A DNA stretch of 64,000 nucleotides from Calonectria ilicicola (Eukaryota; Ascomycota; Sordariomycetes; Hypocreales; Nectriaceae), in contig CP085830.1 of NCBI GenBank assembly GCA_020809705.1, forward strand, positions 3,782,001-3,846,000, written 5' to 3'. Shown piece by piece: positions 1 to 10,636 of this stretch. A program made the position numbers and the translations under genes. Each line of letters starts with the position of its first letter. Position 1 is the first letter of the stretch. The notes beneath the pieces were generated by a model that ran no database searches, was not told where the DNA came from, and saw only the letters and a program-made list of their open reading frames with translations.

Positions 1-865
1 CTTGACAGCATCGGCAAAGGGCCAGAGGTAGAGCTCGTGCATGGTTCGGTCGTCTAGGTTGGCAGAGATGGCCTGCTGGGTAATGTCACCAATGGAGCCA
101 TTGGTGGCAAAGGTAGGGTTACGCTGAGTCTCCTGCTCGTTGGCAATGAAGTGCTTAGCGGTGGCTTGGACACCGGCGTCCTGGTGGCCCTTGATGGTCT
201 GGTACATGGCAACACCAGTCAGGTAAGGGTCGGGAGAGAAACCCTCCCAGTTGCGGCCCGAGTAGGCAGATCGGCCCAGAGGACCGGCAACGGGGCTCAG
301 AGCAACGTGAGCACCCTTGGCCTTGAACTCCTCACCCATGGCGTAACCACGCTCGTACAGGATCTCCTTGTCCCAGGTGGAAGCAGCAGAGACACCGGCG
401 GAGAAGACGCTGGCGTAGTCAGCCACTCGGATGGAGAGGGGACCATCGTGAAGGCAGAGACCGTTGAAGCCAACACGGGGGATGGCAAGAATGTTTCCAA
501 CACAAGGGCCGGGAGTACCGGTGACCATGATGGCCTTCTCATCGAGGGTCAGCTCGTTGACGAAAGCCTTGGCCTTCTTGAAGGCCGCCTCCCAGTTGGT
601 GCCGGTGGCATTGGCTGCATCAACATGTTAGTATACAAAACAAAAAAGAAGAAGAAAAACACAACTCGTGCAATTGAGTTGGTAGAGAGAACGTACGAGA
701 TGGGTAGACAGCGGGAGAGTGTCCGTACTGTCCGAGGATGGTGGTGTTCAAGGGCTGAACATAGCTGAAGGAATCCCCAGATCGGGAACCAGAGCCGTAG
801 TTCTGAGCGCTGACAGCAGAAGCTGCCAGCAGAACGGAAACCAACTTGGACATAACAGGGGCCAT
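1..865 (-). CDS. GH3 beta-glucosidase, 5' part (gene continues past the window edge)
   Basis: Secreted glycoside hydrolase family 3 enzyme that releases glucose from cello-oligosaccharides or other beta-glucosides. Exons are 865-697 and 614-1 (minus strand); the 82-base intron has a GTACGT donor and a CAG acceptor. I start at MAPVMSKL (865), which gives a signal peptide ending near ASAVSAQ; MSKL at 853 is an alternative. The N-terminal GH3 domain is visible: DEKAIMVTGT, PCVGNI, GFNGLCLHDGP (substrate-pocket DGP), a RNWEGFSPDPYL block, the conserved KHFIANEQE block and DDRTMHELYLWPF. About 260 codons are present; the catalytic Asp of the SDW motif and the C-terminal GH3 domain would lie outside. 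Family assignment is firm; substrate preference is not visible. Confidence 0.93.
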
Positions 866-955
866 TGTGACTCGAAGCTCTCTGTGTAATTGAGCTTGGG
901 CTTGAACTGTGAGTTGGGGGGGAGTCCTATTCGAAATCTGGGCTTCCACCGAGGC

Positions 956-963
956 CTTATATA
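956..963 (-). promoter_or_regulatory. TATA-like box of the GH3 gene
   Basis: Minus-strand TATATAAG about 91 bases upstream of the chosen ATG (865), a normal distance for a strongly expressed fungal secretory gene. It supports the choice of 865 as start region. Confidence 0.5.
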
Positions 964-3493
964 CTCCTTGCGGCGAGCAATTGCGGCTTCACCGAATCGT
1001 CCCAGGTCGCCCCCATCTCCGGAAATCTCCCTCTTTGTCGGTAGGTTTGGACGTCATCCCGGTTCTCGTGATGGTTGACAGACCCAAGGCATGGAGTGGC
1101 CCCACCTGTACTTTGGACCCAGCACGCTGTTGTTGTCTCCATGGACATGGTGTGTGGTTGAGCAGCTACCAGCAGTTGTGCGGGGGTAATTGCGGAGAAT
1201 ACGGGGGCCCTCAATAGCTTAATGGTATGATTACACTTCGCAGAATTTTTGCAGAGAGTGTGGGTGTGTGCAATGCTTGCTGGCGGGCAATTGTTTTTTT
1301 TGACGTGACCCCGTCCCGCGGTTCCTCCTCCTCCACCCCAGTCCCAGTCCCATTTGGTTTCCCGAATTGTCCGTGACGAGATGGGGTTCATGACAAGATT
1401 CGCAAGCCCCAGACAGCCAATGAGTGGCCCAGCTGACTCGTGATTCCTGCAGCCACAGCGTTGCCGTTGAGCGTGGCCGGGGCAATGGGACGGGTCCGTG
1501 TGGAGTCGTCTTCATGATATCATGGAGAAGAAGAGGACGATCGCGGGGCACGCGGGACTCCACTACTCAAATACGGCCGTTGAAGAACCGAATACCCGAC
1601 ATTTTACCAGACTCCAGGTGCAAGCTCTGTAGTTCCCGTGATGGTTTCCCAACTCCCGGGTGGATCTGGGGATGTGGGATGTGGGTGAAGCCGTCCCCAG
1701 TTCTCGCTGAATACAGCGAATGCGCCGCTTTCCCCGCTGGGGTATTCGGCCCTGTTATGGCTCTATTGCGGCCTTGTCGTCCAAAATGTCGAGATGCCTC
1801 ATGTTCATCTGCATCGGCCCACGATCCCGGCTGCAGCTGCAGAGGCTGGGCTTGAATTGCCTCGACCATGATGCCGGCGTCGTCCTCACAGCATGCAAGA
1901 ATGACATTATTCTCGCAGCTCCAGGTTGGCCGAGACTGCCACCCACGGAGAGAAAGGTTGGGGATGGTTGGGGTAACTAGCTTGACCGTTCCTTTGGGTG
2001 CTACCTACGAAACAAGATTTGCCTCGGCGTACCGTCGCCCAAACGCCCGGGCGATGGCAATTGGAAGCGCACGTCCCCGCCCGACGACCAGGCTGCAGAC
2101 AAGGATTGGGTGGCCATCGTAGAGTAGCATCTCACTTGTGTTATGCTGGTGCTGTGCCATGAGAAATTTCTTTTTCGTTTTCTCTTCTTCAAGATTACTC
2201 CGGATCTACGAACTGCAAGCCGGAACAGCCAGTAGCGTGATTTACGGCAACAATTTGATGCCAGTTTCCGAACCGGCAATAAACAGGAAACCATCCCCGA
2301 CCTTCATGCACATGATGCTCTCGGCCCGATGACATAATGATCCAGAGGGCGTCAGTACATGCATACATACTGAGGGACCCAGTTGCCGGGTGGAATCATG
2401 GAGAGCGGAATTAGAAGGGTGGTGGTGGTGGCGGTGGTATTTCCTGGTCCACAAAGCCCGCCATCACCTGTTAGGTGGAACAGCATCATCTGCTTTTTGA
2501 AAATATCTCCCCCTCTCCAACCTCTGCAAGTTCACAAGAACAACCACCTTTCGGGCCTATGGCGGCCTCTGAACGGAGTGTTCTCGGCAGGAAACCAAGC
2601 GAGATAGACGCCGTAATGTCGGTGGCACATTTATCTCAGCATTCTCCAATTCTCCTTCCAGCTCTCAACCTTCATGAACAATCTTTTATTTTTTGATTTC
2701 TCAAATCCAAGCTAACAATGGGAGATGGCCAAACTACGCCGCTCCAAAGCATTCGGAAGCCAATCGAAGATCTAAGACGATCTCATGCACGGCTCTCCCG
2801 CTATGTACCTGCATGTTGCAGCTCAGTGTGTTCAGATGACCAGATCAGACGTCGCCGATCGGTTCCCATTCCCGACCAGTGAGTGTGTGTTCCTGCTCCT
2901 CGGTCCTGGGACGAGACGGAAACTTAGGCTAAATGAGGATAAAAGTCGACGAACAGCGGCTACTATGGCTCACTGTCACTTAACATGTTTCAAATCAGTC
3001 TTTTTTTAAAGCTTGTGGGAGGGATTCCTCTGGTTTGTTGTTGAATTTGCGTAGAGTCTAATGGGGTGTTCCCTGTAGAACGGTGCAATTCTCAGGTCCC
3101 CTCCAATGAGACGCTCAACTTAATGTGGGTTATAAATGATCATCCAGAGATTGCTCTTATTGGAGCCAAGCCTACTTAGAGAACTTACAGAACAGTGAGT
3201 ATGTAAGCAAGTGACCTACATTGCAATGCCATGACCACAAGTTGAATACGAGAGTGATGACTCAGCCGAGGTCGTTACTCTTCCTATTTAAAGAATATAT
3301 CAACATGAAATTGTTGAGAGTGCGTAAGAAGCGGTGTAACTGGCTCTGTGATCACGTTGAATCGACAAACGACCGCCAGATCTTTGGCCCACCAGGCGTT
3401 AGAGTCAGCTGACCTTCAAAGACTTCTTTATGGATGATGTAATAGAGTAGTATCGGGCACATGTATTGCGGGAAGAAATTATTTACGTAAGAT

Positions 3494-3535
3494 AAACACG
3501 GATACATGTTTTAGAAACATGTAATACCCGTGTTT
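3494..3535. repeat. Two-tier inverted repeat (hairpin) downstream of the DUF829 gene
   Basis: Outer arms AAACACGG (3494-3501) and CCGTGTTT (3528-3535), inner arms ACATGTTT (3504-3511) and AAACATGT (3515-3522), with a 3-base loop. All 16 paired positions match. It lies about 100 bases past the stop codon of the DUF829 gene, so it could be a 3'-UTR or 3'-end element, or a small mobile-element scar. Confidence 0.55.
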
Positions 3536-3634
3536 CCAGCCAACCACATAGCTGTATCAAATTGCTGTAGGGTAGTTGTTAGTATAATCCAAGGTATCTT
3601 ATGAGAATTAAAATAAATAAATAAATCCCGGGAA

Positions 3635-4498
3635 CTACAGTAATGCTTTTATTTTATCCTTCTTCTCCAAAGTCTTCATTACTGCATCCCAATATTTTTC
3701 TGGGTCTTCGAGAAGATGGCGACAATGACCCGTGTTTTCAAATACCAGCTCATCAACCAAGTGCCCCTTCTTGGCAGCTTCTACCGCATGTTCATGAACA
3801 TCAACCCAATTGATAATTTGATCTCCCTTTGAGTAGGCATATAAGCGCACTGTCTCTTCATCTACCAAATTAGGGTTGTTGAGGCCACGAAAAGTATGGT
3901 CTACGCGGTTCTCAATCCCCAGAGTATTTCTAACTGCAAGACCCAAGAGGGCCACGTGTAAGACGGCCGAACTGAGGGCGTAGAGTACAGGGCGAAGTTT
4001 TGGCAATGACATGGACGCGACAACGGCCTTTGTGACTCCCCAGTAATCGCCCTTGCTCGGACAGCTGTCGAAAATCATGGCGCTAAATATCCTCCCTGAA
4101 GATGATGGCCGCATCATTGAGAATAAAATACGAGCACTGAAAGCACCTCCATTGGAGAATGCCTGCAGCATGCGGAACTCATCTGGATGGTTTTGTTGAT
4201 GTTCCAAAATGAGGTCGCGTGCCGGTTTTAGCCGGTCGTGCTGAGAGGAATCGGTCCAACGAACAAGGATATCGTATGTGGCGGTTTGAACTATGATGAT
4301 ACTCGCATTGGGGAATTTTTGGCGGTATGTTTCCGCGTATCTGGCAATATGCTTTGGCAGTGCAGCCGTCCACATACAGAGCACGAGGAGCGATACGTTG
4401 TCACTGGGCTTCTCGGAGGGACGTGCGGAGGGCGACTGATAGTAAGAGATGGTGTCTGAAACATTTCTAAAGCCGGGAATATCCAATGATGAGCCCAT
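3635..4498 (-). CDS. DUF829 / TMEM53 family protein (PaxU-like)
   Basis: Single-exon 287-aa protein of the DUF829 family, which has an alpha/beta-hydrolase-type fold. Fungal members include PaxU, encoded in the paxilline indole-diterpene cluster; most others have no known reaction. Visible landmarks: the first core strand SLLVLCMWTAA (residues 36-46), IIIVQTATYD (68-77), a nucleophile-elbow-like segment AFSNGGAF with Ser115, a hydrophobic middle stretch, and the C-terminal SKGDQIINWVDV and ENTGHCRHLLEDPEKYW blocks, whose His residues could complete a hydrolase-like triad. No signal peptide. No secondary-metabolism genes adjoin it, so a cluster role is not supported. Confidence 0.85.
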   Translation of the reverse strand: MGSSLDIPGFRNVSDTISYYQSPSARPSEKPSDNVSLLVLCMWTAALPKHIARYAETYRQKFPNASIIIVQTATYDILVRWTDSSQHDRLKPARDLILEHQQNHPDEFRMLQAFSNGGAFSARILFSMMRPSSSGRIFSAMIFDSCPSKGDYWGVTKAVVASMSLPKLRPVLYALSSAVLHVALLGLAVRNTLGIENRVDHTFRGLNNPNLVDEETVRLYAYSKGDQIINWVDVHEHAVEAAKKGHLVDELVFENTGHCRHLLEDPEKYWDAVMKTLEKKDKIKALL

Positions 4499-6407
4499 TG
4501 TGGATCGGTAGCGGTGTTACAGGCTGTCAGGTCGGCGTGGGAAAGTATGAGGTCCGCAGCAGTGACATCCAGCCACTCTGAGCAAGGGAGTTGTCCCCAA
4601 TAGGAGGCGCCAAGAAATTGAGACAATTTCAAGGATAGAATCGGTCACCAATATTTTCCGAAAAAATGACCCACAAGAAGGTGTGGCTTGTGGCGTTAGT
4701 GGCACTGTGCTCTTTAGGCGATGCGGAAAAGCTCAGGAACCGAAAACTAGCAAAGACGAAGCCACATACCTACCAACCACCAGCTTTTTTGGCACCTAGA
4801 TGTGATGTCAAAGGACAAACATAGAAAGATATTCGGCCAATTTGATCCTAGATTATTGCAAAGAACACACTGAAAAGCACAACTTCTGGAATTAGTTGAC
4901 TGCCCAATTAATTCATCGAATGGATAATTCTTATGCTTCAATGTTCAAAGCCTGGGAACCGCGGATTCCACGGAACCTAAGCGACCAATTTGTCGAACCA
5001 TCGGCTGGAGTATGCACATAGACTTTCTTAATTTCTTTCAACCATTGGCTGATTTAATCCTCCTCAGTATACCTAGTATCTCGTTCATTATACATCGAGT
5101 ATTTACTATCGAAAATACCAGTCTATGTGTGCATGTGATTATTAGCTACCCTATGTCTCATACCACAACCTTTTTCGCCCCTCTGCTGGCGTGACTTCTA
5201 GCAATCATCAATACCTGATAATTCGATTACTTATTACTGCTCACATATTTTATAATCTCGCTACGGTGGCTAAACGTTTACCCAAGGTTCTAGATATGGT
5301 TACCGATGAGGCTACAAAAATCCCCCCTTGGCCTTACGATCTTGGCAATCAGAAGACTTGGCATGTAAATGACTCCACTCTATATCTGCGAAGAAATGAA
5401 GGGGCATATTCCCAAGCGTTATCGAACCAGTAGGCAAATATGAAAAGGGTATTGGTCCATAATATCCCACGTATAGGGAATCTTGTCACCCGCGGAAATG
5501 TTTCAAATGGAGTGGCGAGGACTGTTGTGGGGACAGTGACATAGCCTCGATCGGCGTGAGCCGGTTTTCTAGGATTAATCCCCAAATAACGGCAGGCAAA
5601 GCTTTTCCTTCGCCTCCGCATCTGTAGTACAGGGGTCTCCGAGCGGTCAAGCAAGTCATGGGACCAAATAGATGCCGTTTATCCATGTGGCGAGCTGGAG
5701 ACAGACTAGCAACGACAGCGTAGCTACGCTATTGCCAACACCAACACCACAGACTTTTCTAGAAGGCCGTGAATAGGAGAGTTTTGGGCCATCACCATCT
5801 GATTTACTCCAAAATCTAAAACGACCAAATTTCCTTCATTTTTTAACTCGTCCGATCTCTCTTGTCTGAGAGGAAAATTTCCTGCAGCCAAGGACCCCTG
5901 CTTCTAGGGGGCTCATGCAAACTCAAACGCACACGGACGCTGTTAATCATCACATTTGCGCTGTGGCAACGGAAGTCCCTCCTCAATTGGGCAGCCGGAC
6001 TGTTCCAAAAGCGCGAGATAATCCGTCAGCAAGTTGCAGGACTAATTTCCGCGGTTTGGTTTTGCGCATTGTCTTAATTATTCGTCTTAAAACCCGGTGC
6101 CATCAGCCGATCGGGAGCCCTCCCCGCAGTTTCGATTTCACCGAGGAATTGGAAGCCGCGTAGCGTGTGGGGAAACAAGCTCGGGTTCGTGCGATCCAGC
6201 CACTCAGTGCCTCTCTGGGCAATTGGCTCGGCCGGGCTAAGACGACCACTAACAAAAACTGGCATGGTCGATTAATCCGGTCTCCTCATCATAAAGATGA
6301 GACGGACAAGGATACGTGGATATATAAAAGAATAGCTCTGCCTTGTTGTTGTAAATAGTTCTTATCATGAGCCACTGGGATTCGAATCAAGCTGGTAATT
6401 CATCATC
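4499..6407. other. Intergenic region between the DUF829 gene and the feruloyl esterase gene
   Basis: 1.9 kb without a recognisable gene. The left part is the DUF829 promoter; 4,700-5,300 is AT-rich with only short unrelated frames. The right end is the feruloyl esterase promoter, with a TATA box at 6321-6328. Confidence 0.5.
6321..6328 (+). promoter_or_regulatory. TATA box of the feruloyl esterase gene
   Basis: TATATAAA, 80 bases upstream of the ATG at 6408, preceded by GC-richer sequence. Good position for the start of a short 5' UTR. Confidence 0.6.
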
Positions 6408-7982
6408 ATGAAGCTTCTTCCTGCCTCTTTGTTGGGTCTGCAAGTTCTGCTCCATCAAGCAGAGGCTGCGACCGACTTCGCCAAGAAATGTGAGGACATC
6501 GCAGCTACCTTGAGCAGCCAGCTTGAGAACACCAAAATCAACGTCACTCAGTTCATTGAAGCTGGATCCAACGTCACGGTGGCCGCAGCTCACTCAACAT
6601 GCGAGTCCATTGATGCAACTGTGGATTTCGACTTTTGTCGCATCCGAATGCACACAAACACTTCGGACAAGAGTGGCATCACCCTTGAGACATGGTTGCC
6701 CTCCAACTGGACTGGCCGTTTCCTGAGCGTTGGCAACGGTGGCCTGGGTGGCTGCATTGCCTTCAGCGACATGAAGTATGCGGCAACTAGGGGATTTGCT
6801 GTTGTGGGAGCCAACAATGGTCACGACGGAAACACTGGCCTGCCATTCTACAACAACACCGAGGTTCTCGAGGATTTCGCCTATCGCTCCCTGCACACCG
6901 GTGTTGTGGTTGGCAAGGAGGTGACAAAGACCTACTATGGCAAGGAGCACACCAAGTCGTACTACCTAGGATGCTCTACTGGTGGTCGCCAAGGTTTCAA
7001 GGAGGCACAGGACTTCCCTGATGACTTTGATGGAATCGTTGCTGGTGCGCCTGCTGTCGCTTTCAATGGCCTCATCAGCTGGTCCGGATCCTTCTTCACC
7101 TACACTGGCGCCGCCAACACTTCGACCTTCCTGACCAGCGACCAGTGGGCTCTGGTCCTTGCTGATATACTTGAGCAATGTGATGGTCTTGATGGCCAAA
7201 AGGATGGCATCATTGAGGACCCCGACTTGTGCCAATACCGACCCGAGGCTCTGCTCTGCGGTACAAACGAGACCGCTGGTTGCCTGACTGGAACCCAGGC
7301 GCAGACTGTCCGAGAGGTTTTCTCTCCCGTTTACACCTCGAACGGCACCCTGGCATACCCTCGGATGCAGCCTGGTGCCGATGCCACCAACATTCTCTGG
7401 AATGGTAAGATCTTCTCCTATTCCGATGATTGGCTTAAGTATGTTGTCTACAGCAACCCTGAGTGGGGAACACACATGACCGTCAAGGACGTCGATGCCA
7501 CCCTCGAGGCCAACCCATTCAACATCCAGACCTGGAAGGGTGACTTGTCGGCTGTGAGGGACCGCGGCTCCAAGATTTTGCACTACCACGGCCTCCGAGA
7601 CCCCATCATCTCCAGCGACAACTCTGCCCGCTACTACAACCATGTTGCTCGCACCATGGGTCTTCGCTCGGATGAGCTGGATGAGTTCTACCGATACTTC
7701 CGCATCTCCGGCATGAACCACTGCACTGGCGGCCCTGGCGCCTACAACATTGGCAACGAGGAGGACGGTCTTGCCGGCGAGGAGCCTGAAGGAAATGTCC
7801 TGGCCGCCATCGTCCAGTGGGTTGAGGAGGGCGTCGCACCTGATTACGTCCTTGGCACTGCCTATACCGATAGCACCAAGGAAACAGTCATGTTTGAGAG
7901 GAAGCACTGCAAGTACCCTCTGCGAAACATGTACAAGGGATCTGGAAACCCCAACGTGACTGAGAGCTGGGAGTGTGTGTAA
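6408..7982 (+). CDS. Secreted tannase-family feruloyl esterase
   Basis: Intronless 524-aa protein of the tannase/feruloyl esterase family (PF07519), which cleaves ferulate or other phenolic esters from plant cell-wall polysaccharides outside the cell. A signal peptide (residues 1 to about 20, LLGLQVLLHQAEA) precedes the mature protein. The CS-D-HC arrangement of the family is present: GCSTGGRQG with Ser190 and neighbouring Cys189, Asp398 in HGLRDPI, and His438-Cys439 in GMNHCTGG, so a Cys189-Cys439 disulfide should hold the triad together. A lid segment with C258-DGLDGQKDG matches the Ca2+ site of these enzymes. Many N-x-S/T sites fit secretion. Length is typical. Feruloyl esterase versus tannase cannot be decided here. 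Confidence 0.93.
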   Translation: MKLLPASLLGLQVLLHQAEAATDFAKKCEDIAATLSSQLENTKINVTQFIEAGSNVTVAAAHSTCESIDATVDFDFCRIRMHTNTSDKSGITLETWLPSNWTGRFLSVGNGGLGGCIAFSDMKYAATRGFAVVGANNGHDGNTGLPFYNNTEVLEDFAYRSLHTGVVVGKEVTKTYYGKEHTKSYYLGCSTGGRQGFKEAQDFPDDFDGIVAGAPAVAFNGLISWSGSFFTYTGAANTSTFLTSDQWALVLADILEQCDGLDGQKDGIIEDPDLCQYRPEALLCGTNETAGCLTGTQAQTVREVFSPVYTSNGTLAYPRMQPGADATNILWNGKIFSYSDDWLKYVVYSNPEWGTHMTVKDVDATLEANPFNIQTWKGDLSAVRDRGSKILHYHGLRDPIISSDNSARYYNHVARTMGLRSDELDEFYRYFRISGMNHCTGGPGAYNIGNEEDGLAGEEPEGNVLAAIVQWVEEGVAPDYVLGTAYTDSTKETVMFERKHCKYPLRNMYKGSGNPNVTESWECV

Positions 7983-8806
7983 ATTTTTTTTTCGGCTACC
8001 TGCACCAATACTTACTTGTATATATTCTGTATATGACGTGAAAACGAAAAAGAAAATGAAGACATTTTATATCGTTTCGCATAATGATCTCGGAACCCGG
8101 AGCGGGGATACTTTTGCACTTTTGTTAGTGACATGACGGCATTTGTTTTGTGACAAGCCTCGCTATTGGCGAAAAACTGTGGTGTGTTTATCGTTGATAA
8201 AGGCAAAAAACCCACAGTGGTGTGGTTGCGATTGACGTGGTCTCAGTTATGGCGGATTTAGCGATTAAGGGGCTTGGCTTGGCGTCAAAAATACAAATAT
8301 CTGATAAGCTGTGCGCGTATGGCTCGCGCAAAACTAGCGAGCGAGACCACCATGACCAAGTATATTATTTAGCTTAAAAAAATGGCGCAGGCCGTAATTT
8401 TAATTTGAGACCCAAGTGTGCACAGCTGCCTGAGCCGGTGCTGTGCACAGCCTCAAACCTTGTCTAAGAACACGCCGTATACATATCTGTCTCGATCCTC
8501 GGGTCAAATTTTCACCATGCGCCATCCCTTTGGATTTTGGTGAGCCATTTCTCCCCGCTTGACCGGATTTCCTCCCTCCAGGACACCCTCCAGGATATGA
8601 CGAAACGCGCCCGACAATCTGCTCATCAAGAGGTGCTGCTGACCCGCACAGTCCAATGGCAGTCCCGCGACGCGTCGCTATCTAATTCATGTCGCGATAA
8701 GCCACTATTTCCGAGTTAGATTTGTTGGGGTGGAGAAGAAGAAAAGAAAAAGAGAAAAAGAAAAGAAAGTAAAAAAAGAAGAACAAGACGATCAATCAGT
8801 CCAAAA
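7983..8806. other. Intergenic region upstream of the CorA gene
   Basis: About 820 bases without a gene: 3' UTR of the esterase gene, then the CorA promoter. It holds a perfect 10-bp inverted repeat (8417-8449) and a purine-rich AG-type stretch (8730-8790) just before the CorA ATG, probably its leader. Confidence 0.5.
8417..8449. promoter_or_regulatory. Inverted repeat in the CorA upstream region
   Basis: Arms TGTGCACAGC (8417-8426) and GCTGTGCACA (8440-8449), 13-base spacer. Each arm holds the self-complementary TGTGCACA, so the site could bind a dimeric regulator twice. It lies about 360 bases before the CorA ATG. Function is inferred only from symmetry. Confidence 0.4.
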
Positions 8807-10036
8807 ATGGCTTCCTCACGCCTAGAGAGTTCAGTCGCTGAACTCGTTGCCCCTGTCCGGGGTCATGCCCACGAGATAAAAATTGATGAACCTAGCTTCA
8901 TGGACAAGGGGCAGGGAACAACCATTGCCAAAAGATACAGCCTATTTTCTCCCTCTCACGAGTCCATTTTACACGGCATAGATATCAGCGAGATCTTCAC
9001 CCCTGAGCAAAGAGATGAGCCCTTTTTTGGCCTCCCAAGCCATGGCGGAGCGTGGTGGCTCCAGGCCCACAACCCTAGCAGAGAAGAGATGCTTGAAATA
9101 TGCGGCTCCTTCGACATCCATCCCCTCACCATCGAAGACATCATTACTCAGGAATCAAGAGAGAAGATTGAAGTGTTTCCATCCTACTATTTTGCGTGCT
9201 TCCGATCCTTCACCATAATCGATGAGGAGGATGGCCACGAGTTCAAACCCTTCAACGTCTACGCGGTGGTATTCCGGCAAGGAACCCTCACTTTTAGCTT
9301 TGAACCAAACAGCCATGCGTCTCGGGTTCATGGCCGGATGATCGGCATGGATGATCGTACCTCCATCAGCAGCGATTGGATTTGCTATGCCCTGATGTGA
9401 GTTTGGGCTCCACCGTGTTCATGAATACTAATATCAGGGGCTGACTTGGACAGCGATGATATTGTAGACGCCTTTGGACCTGTAATTCGCCAGCTTGAGG
9501 TGGAGGCTGAAGCTATAGAAGACGAGGTGTTCATCACCCACGATGACGCGTCAAGCTCCTTTCTGCGGGTTGTTGGCCGAGCACGAAAGAACTGCTTGGC
9601 ATTGATGCGGCTGCTTAGCGATAAGCCTGATGTCATTCGAAGCTTCACCAAGCGCTGCAAAGAGAACTTTGAAATCACATCACGGATGGACATCACTCTG
9701 TACCTGGAAGATGTACAAGATCATGCCATCACCATGGTTAACAACTTGAGTCACTTTGAAAACATCTTGTCCAGGGCTCACCGCAATTACCTGGCGACTC
9801 TTTCAATCGTCGGGGCAGCCCAGGGGGCTGACATCAACCAAAGACTTATCAAGGTCACACTTTTAGCATCACTCATGGTTCCTATGCTCCTAGTCAGCGG
9901 TCTTTTTGGCATGAACATCACGAACCCGCTTACTCAATACCCAGGTAACGTAGGCACATTCTTTAGTATTGTTGGCTTTATGGTGGTGGCGGGCGTCTTG
10001 ATTTTTGTCGTCGCTCGACGAAAACGATGGATGTAG
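8807..10036 (+). CDS. CorA-family Mg2+ (divalent metal) transporter
   Basis: 390-aa fungal CorA/Alr-type channel for Mg2+ uptake, probably at the plasma or vacuolar membrane. Exons 8807-9396 and 9454-10036; the intron has GTGAGT, a CTGAC branch point and CAG. The long soluble N-terminal domain (HPLTIEDI at about 105-112, a family block) leads into a helical stalk. Two membrane segments close the protein: about 328-348, ending in the diagnostic GMN motif (349-351), and about 365-383, followed by a basic tail ARRKRWM. GMN at the end of the first membrane helix is the selectivity signature of the family. The N-terminus is short for Alr1-type proteins, so this is nearer to the compact CorA-like members. 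Confidence 0.93.
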
Positions 10037-10636
10037 TTCGTGTTTGTACACAAAAAAGGTCAAAATCATTATCTTCTAAAACAGATGTTCAAGTACAACA
10101 AAAAACCTCAAAGTGCACAATTGGAAATAGAGAGGGCGCGAAGCAAGTAGTCTAGATATCCCCAACGACAAGAATGAGGAACTGCTATCGAACAAACCTA
10201 ACTAAGCCTATTTCATTTAAGTAGATAGCTCATAAAAGCGACTGTGAGTGTGAATGGAATAATAATTGCATCATAATTACTCAAGACATCGTCCACGGCA
10301 TTGAAAGCCCCTCATTGGCCTGCTACTGATAACTTTCCCACATTCAGGACCTAAGAATTTAATGGACCAATAAAAGAGCCTGCAGTTGCTCCGATAGTGC
10401 GTAATAAATGGATACAGCTAATGGGGGGATCTTACCAGTCACAATCGCTGCTCGGGTGAATTCCCGGACAAAGTTGACCATTGGATCCATTCGTGCGCCA
10501 TGCACATCTCCTCTGATTCAACTGCCGGCGTGGCAAGTCTCGATAAGGGAAATGATCATCCCATTTTTTGGAGTATTTCAGAATGAGACTAACTTAGTGC
10601 ACACAAATTCAATACCCCCCCAAAAAACTCTCTCCA
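10037..10636. other. Convergent intergenic region
   Basis: 600 bases between the 3' ends of the CorA gene (+) and the first Zn2Cys6 gene (-). Only 3' UTR sequence is expected, and no other structure was seen. Confidence 0.5.

Larger units (their letters stand above)
866..3634. other. Intergenic region, GH3 promoter and 3' side of the DUF829 gene
   Basis: No convincing gene in 2.8 kb: the open frames here are short, overlap on both strands and match no family I know. The part next to the GH3 gene is its promoter. A few SYGGRG-type hexamers (carbon-catabolite CreA/Cre1-like, for example CCCCAG at 1407-1412 and 1695-1700, CTGGGG at 1666-1671) fit a cellulase-type gene, but such short sites are expected by chance. 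A perfect stem-loop lies at 3494-3535. Confidence 0.5.

Noticed and set aside
957..1855. Several frames of 100-145 codons on both strands upstream of the GH3 gene
   Set aside because: Mutually overlapping, low-complexity composition, no recognisable domain; they lie in the promoter region.
6361..6400. GATTCGAATC motif resembling a tRNA T-arm
   Set aside because: No acceptor stem, D-arm or anticodon arm around it; it is in the esterase 5' leader. I found no convincing tRNA or rRNA in the window.
6966..7907. 313-codon frame antisense to the feruloyl esterase
   Set aside because: Created by the codon bias of the real gene on the other strand; no homology.
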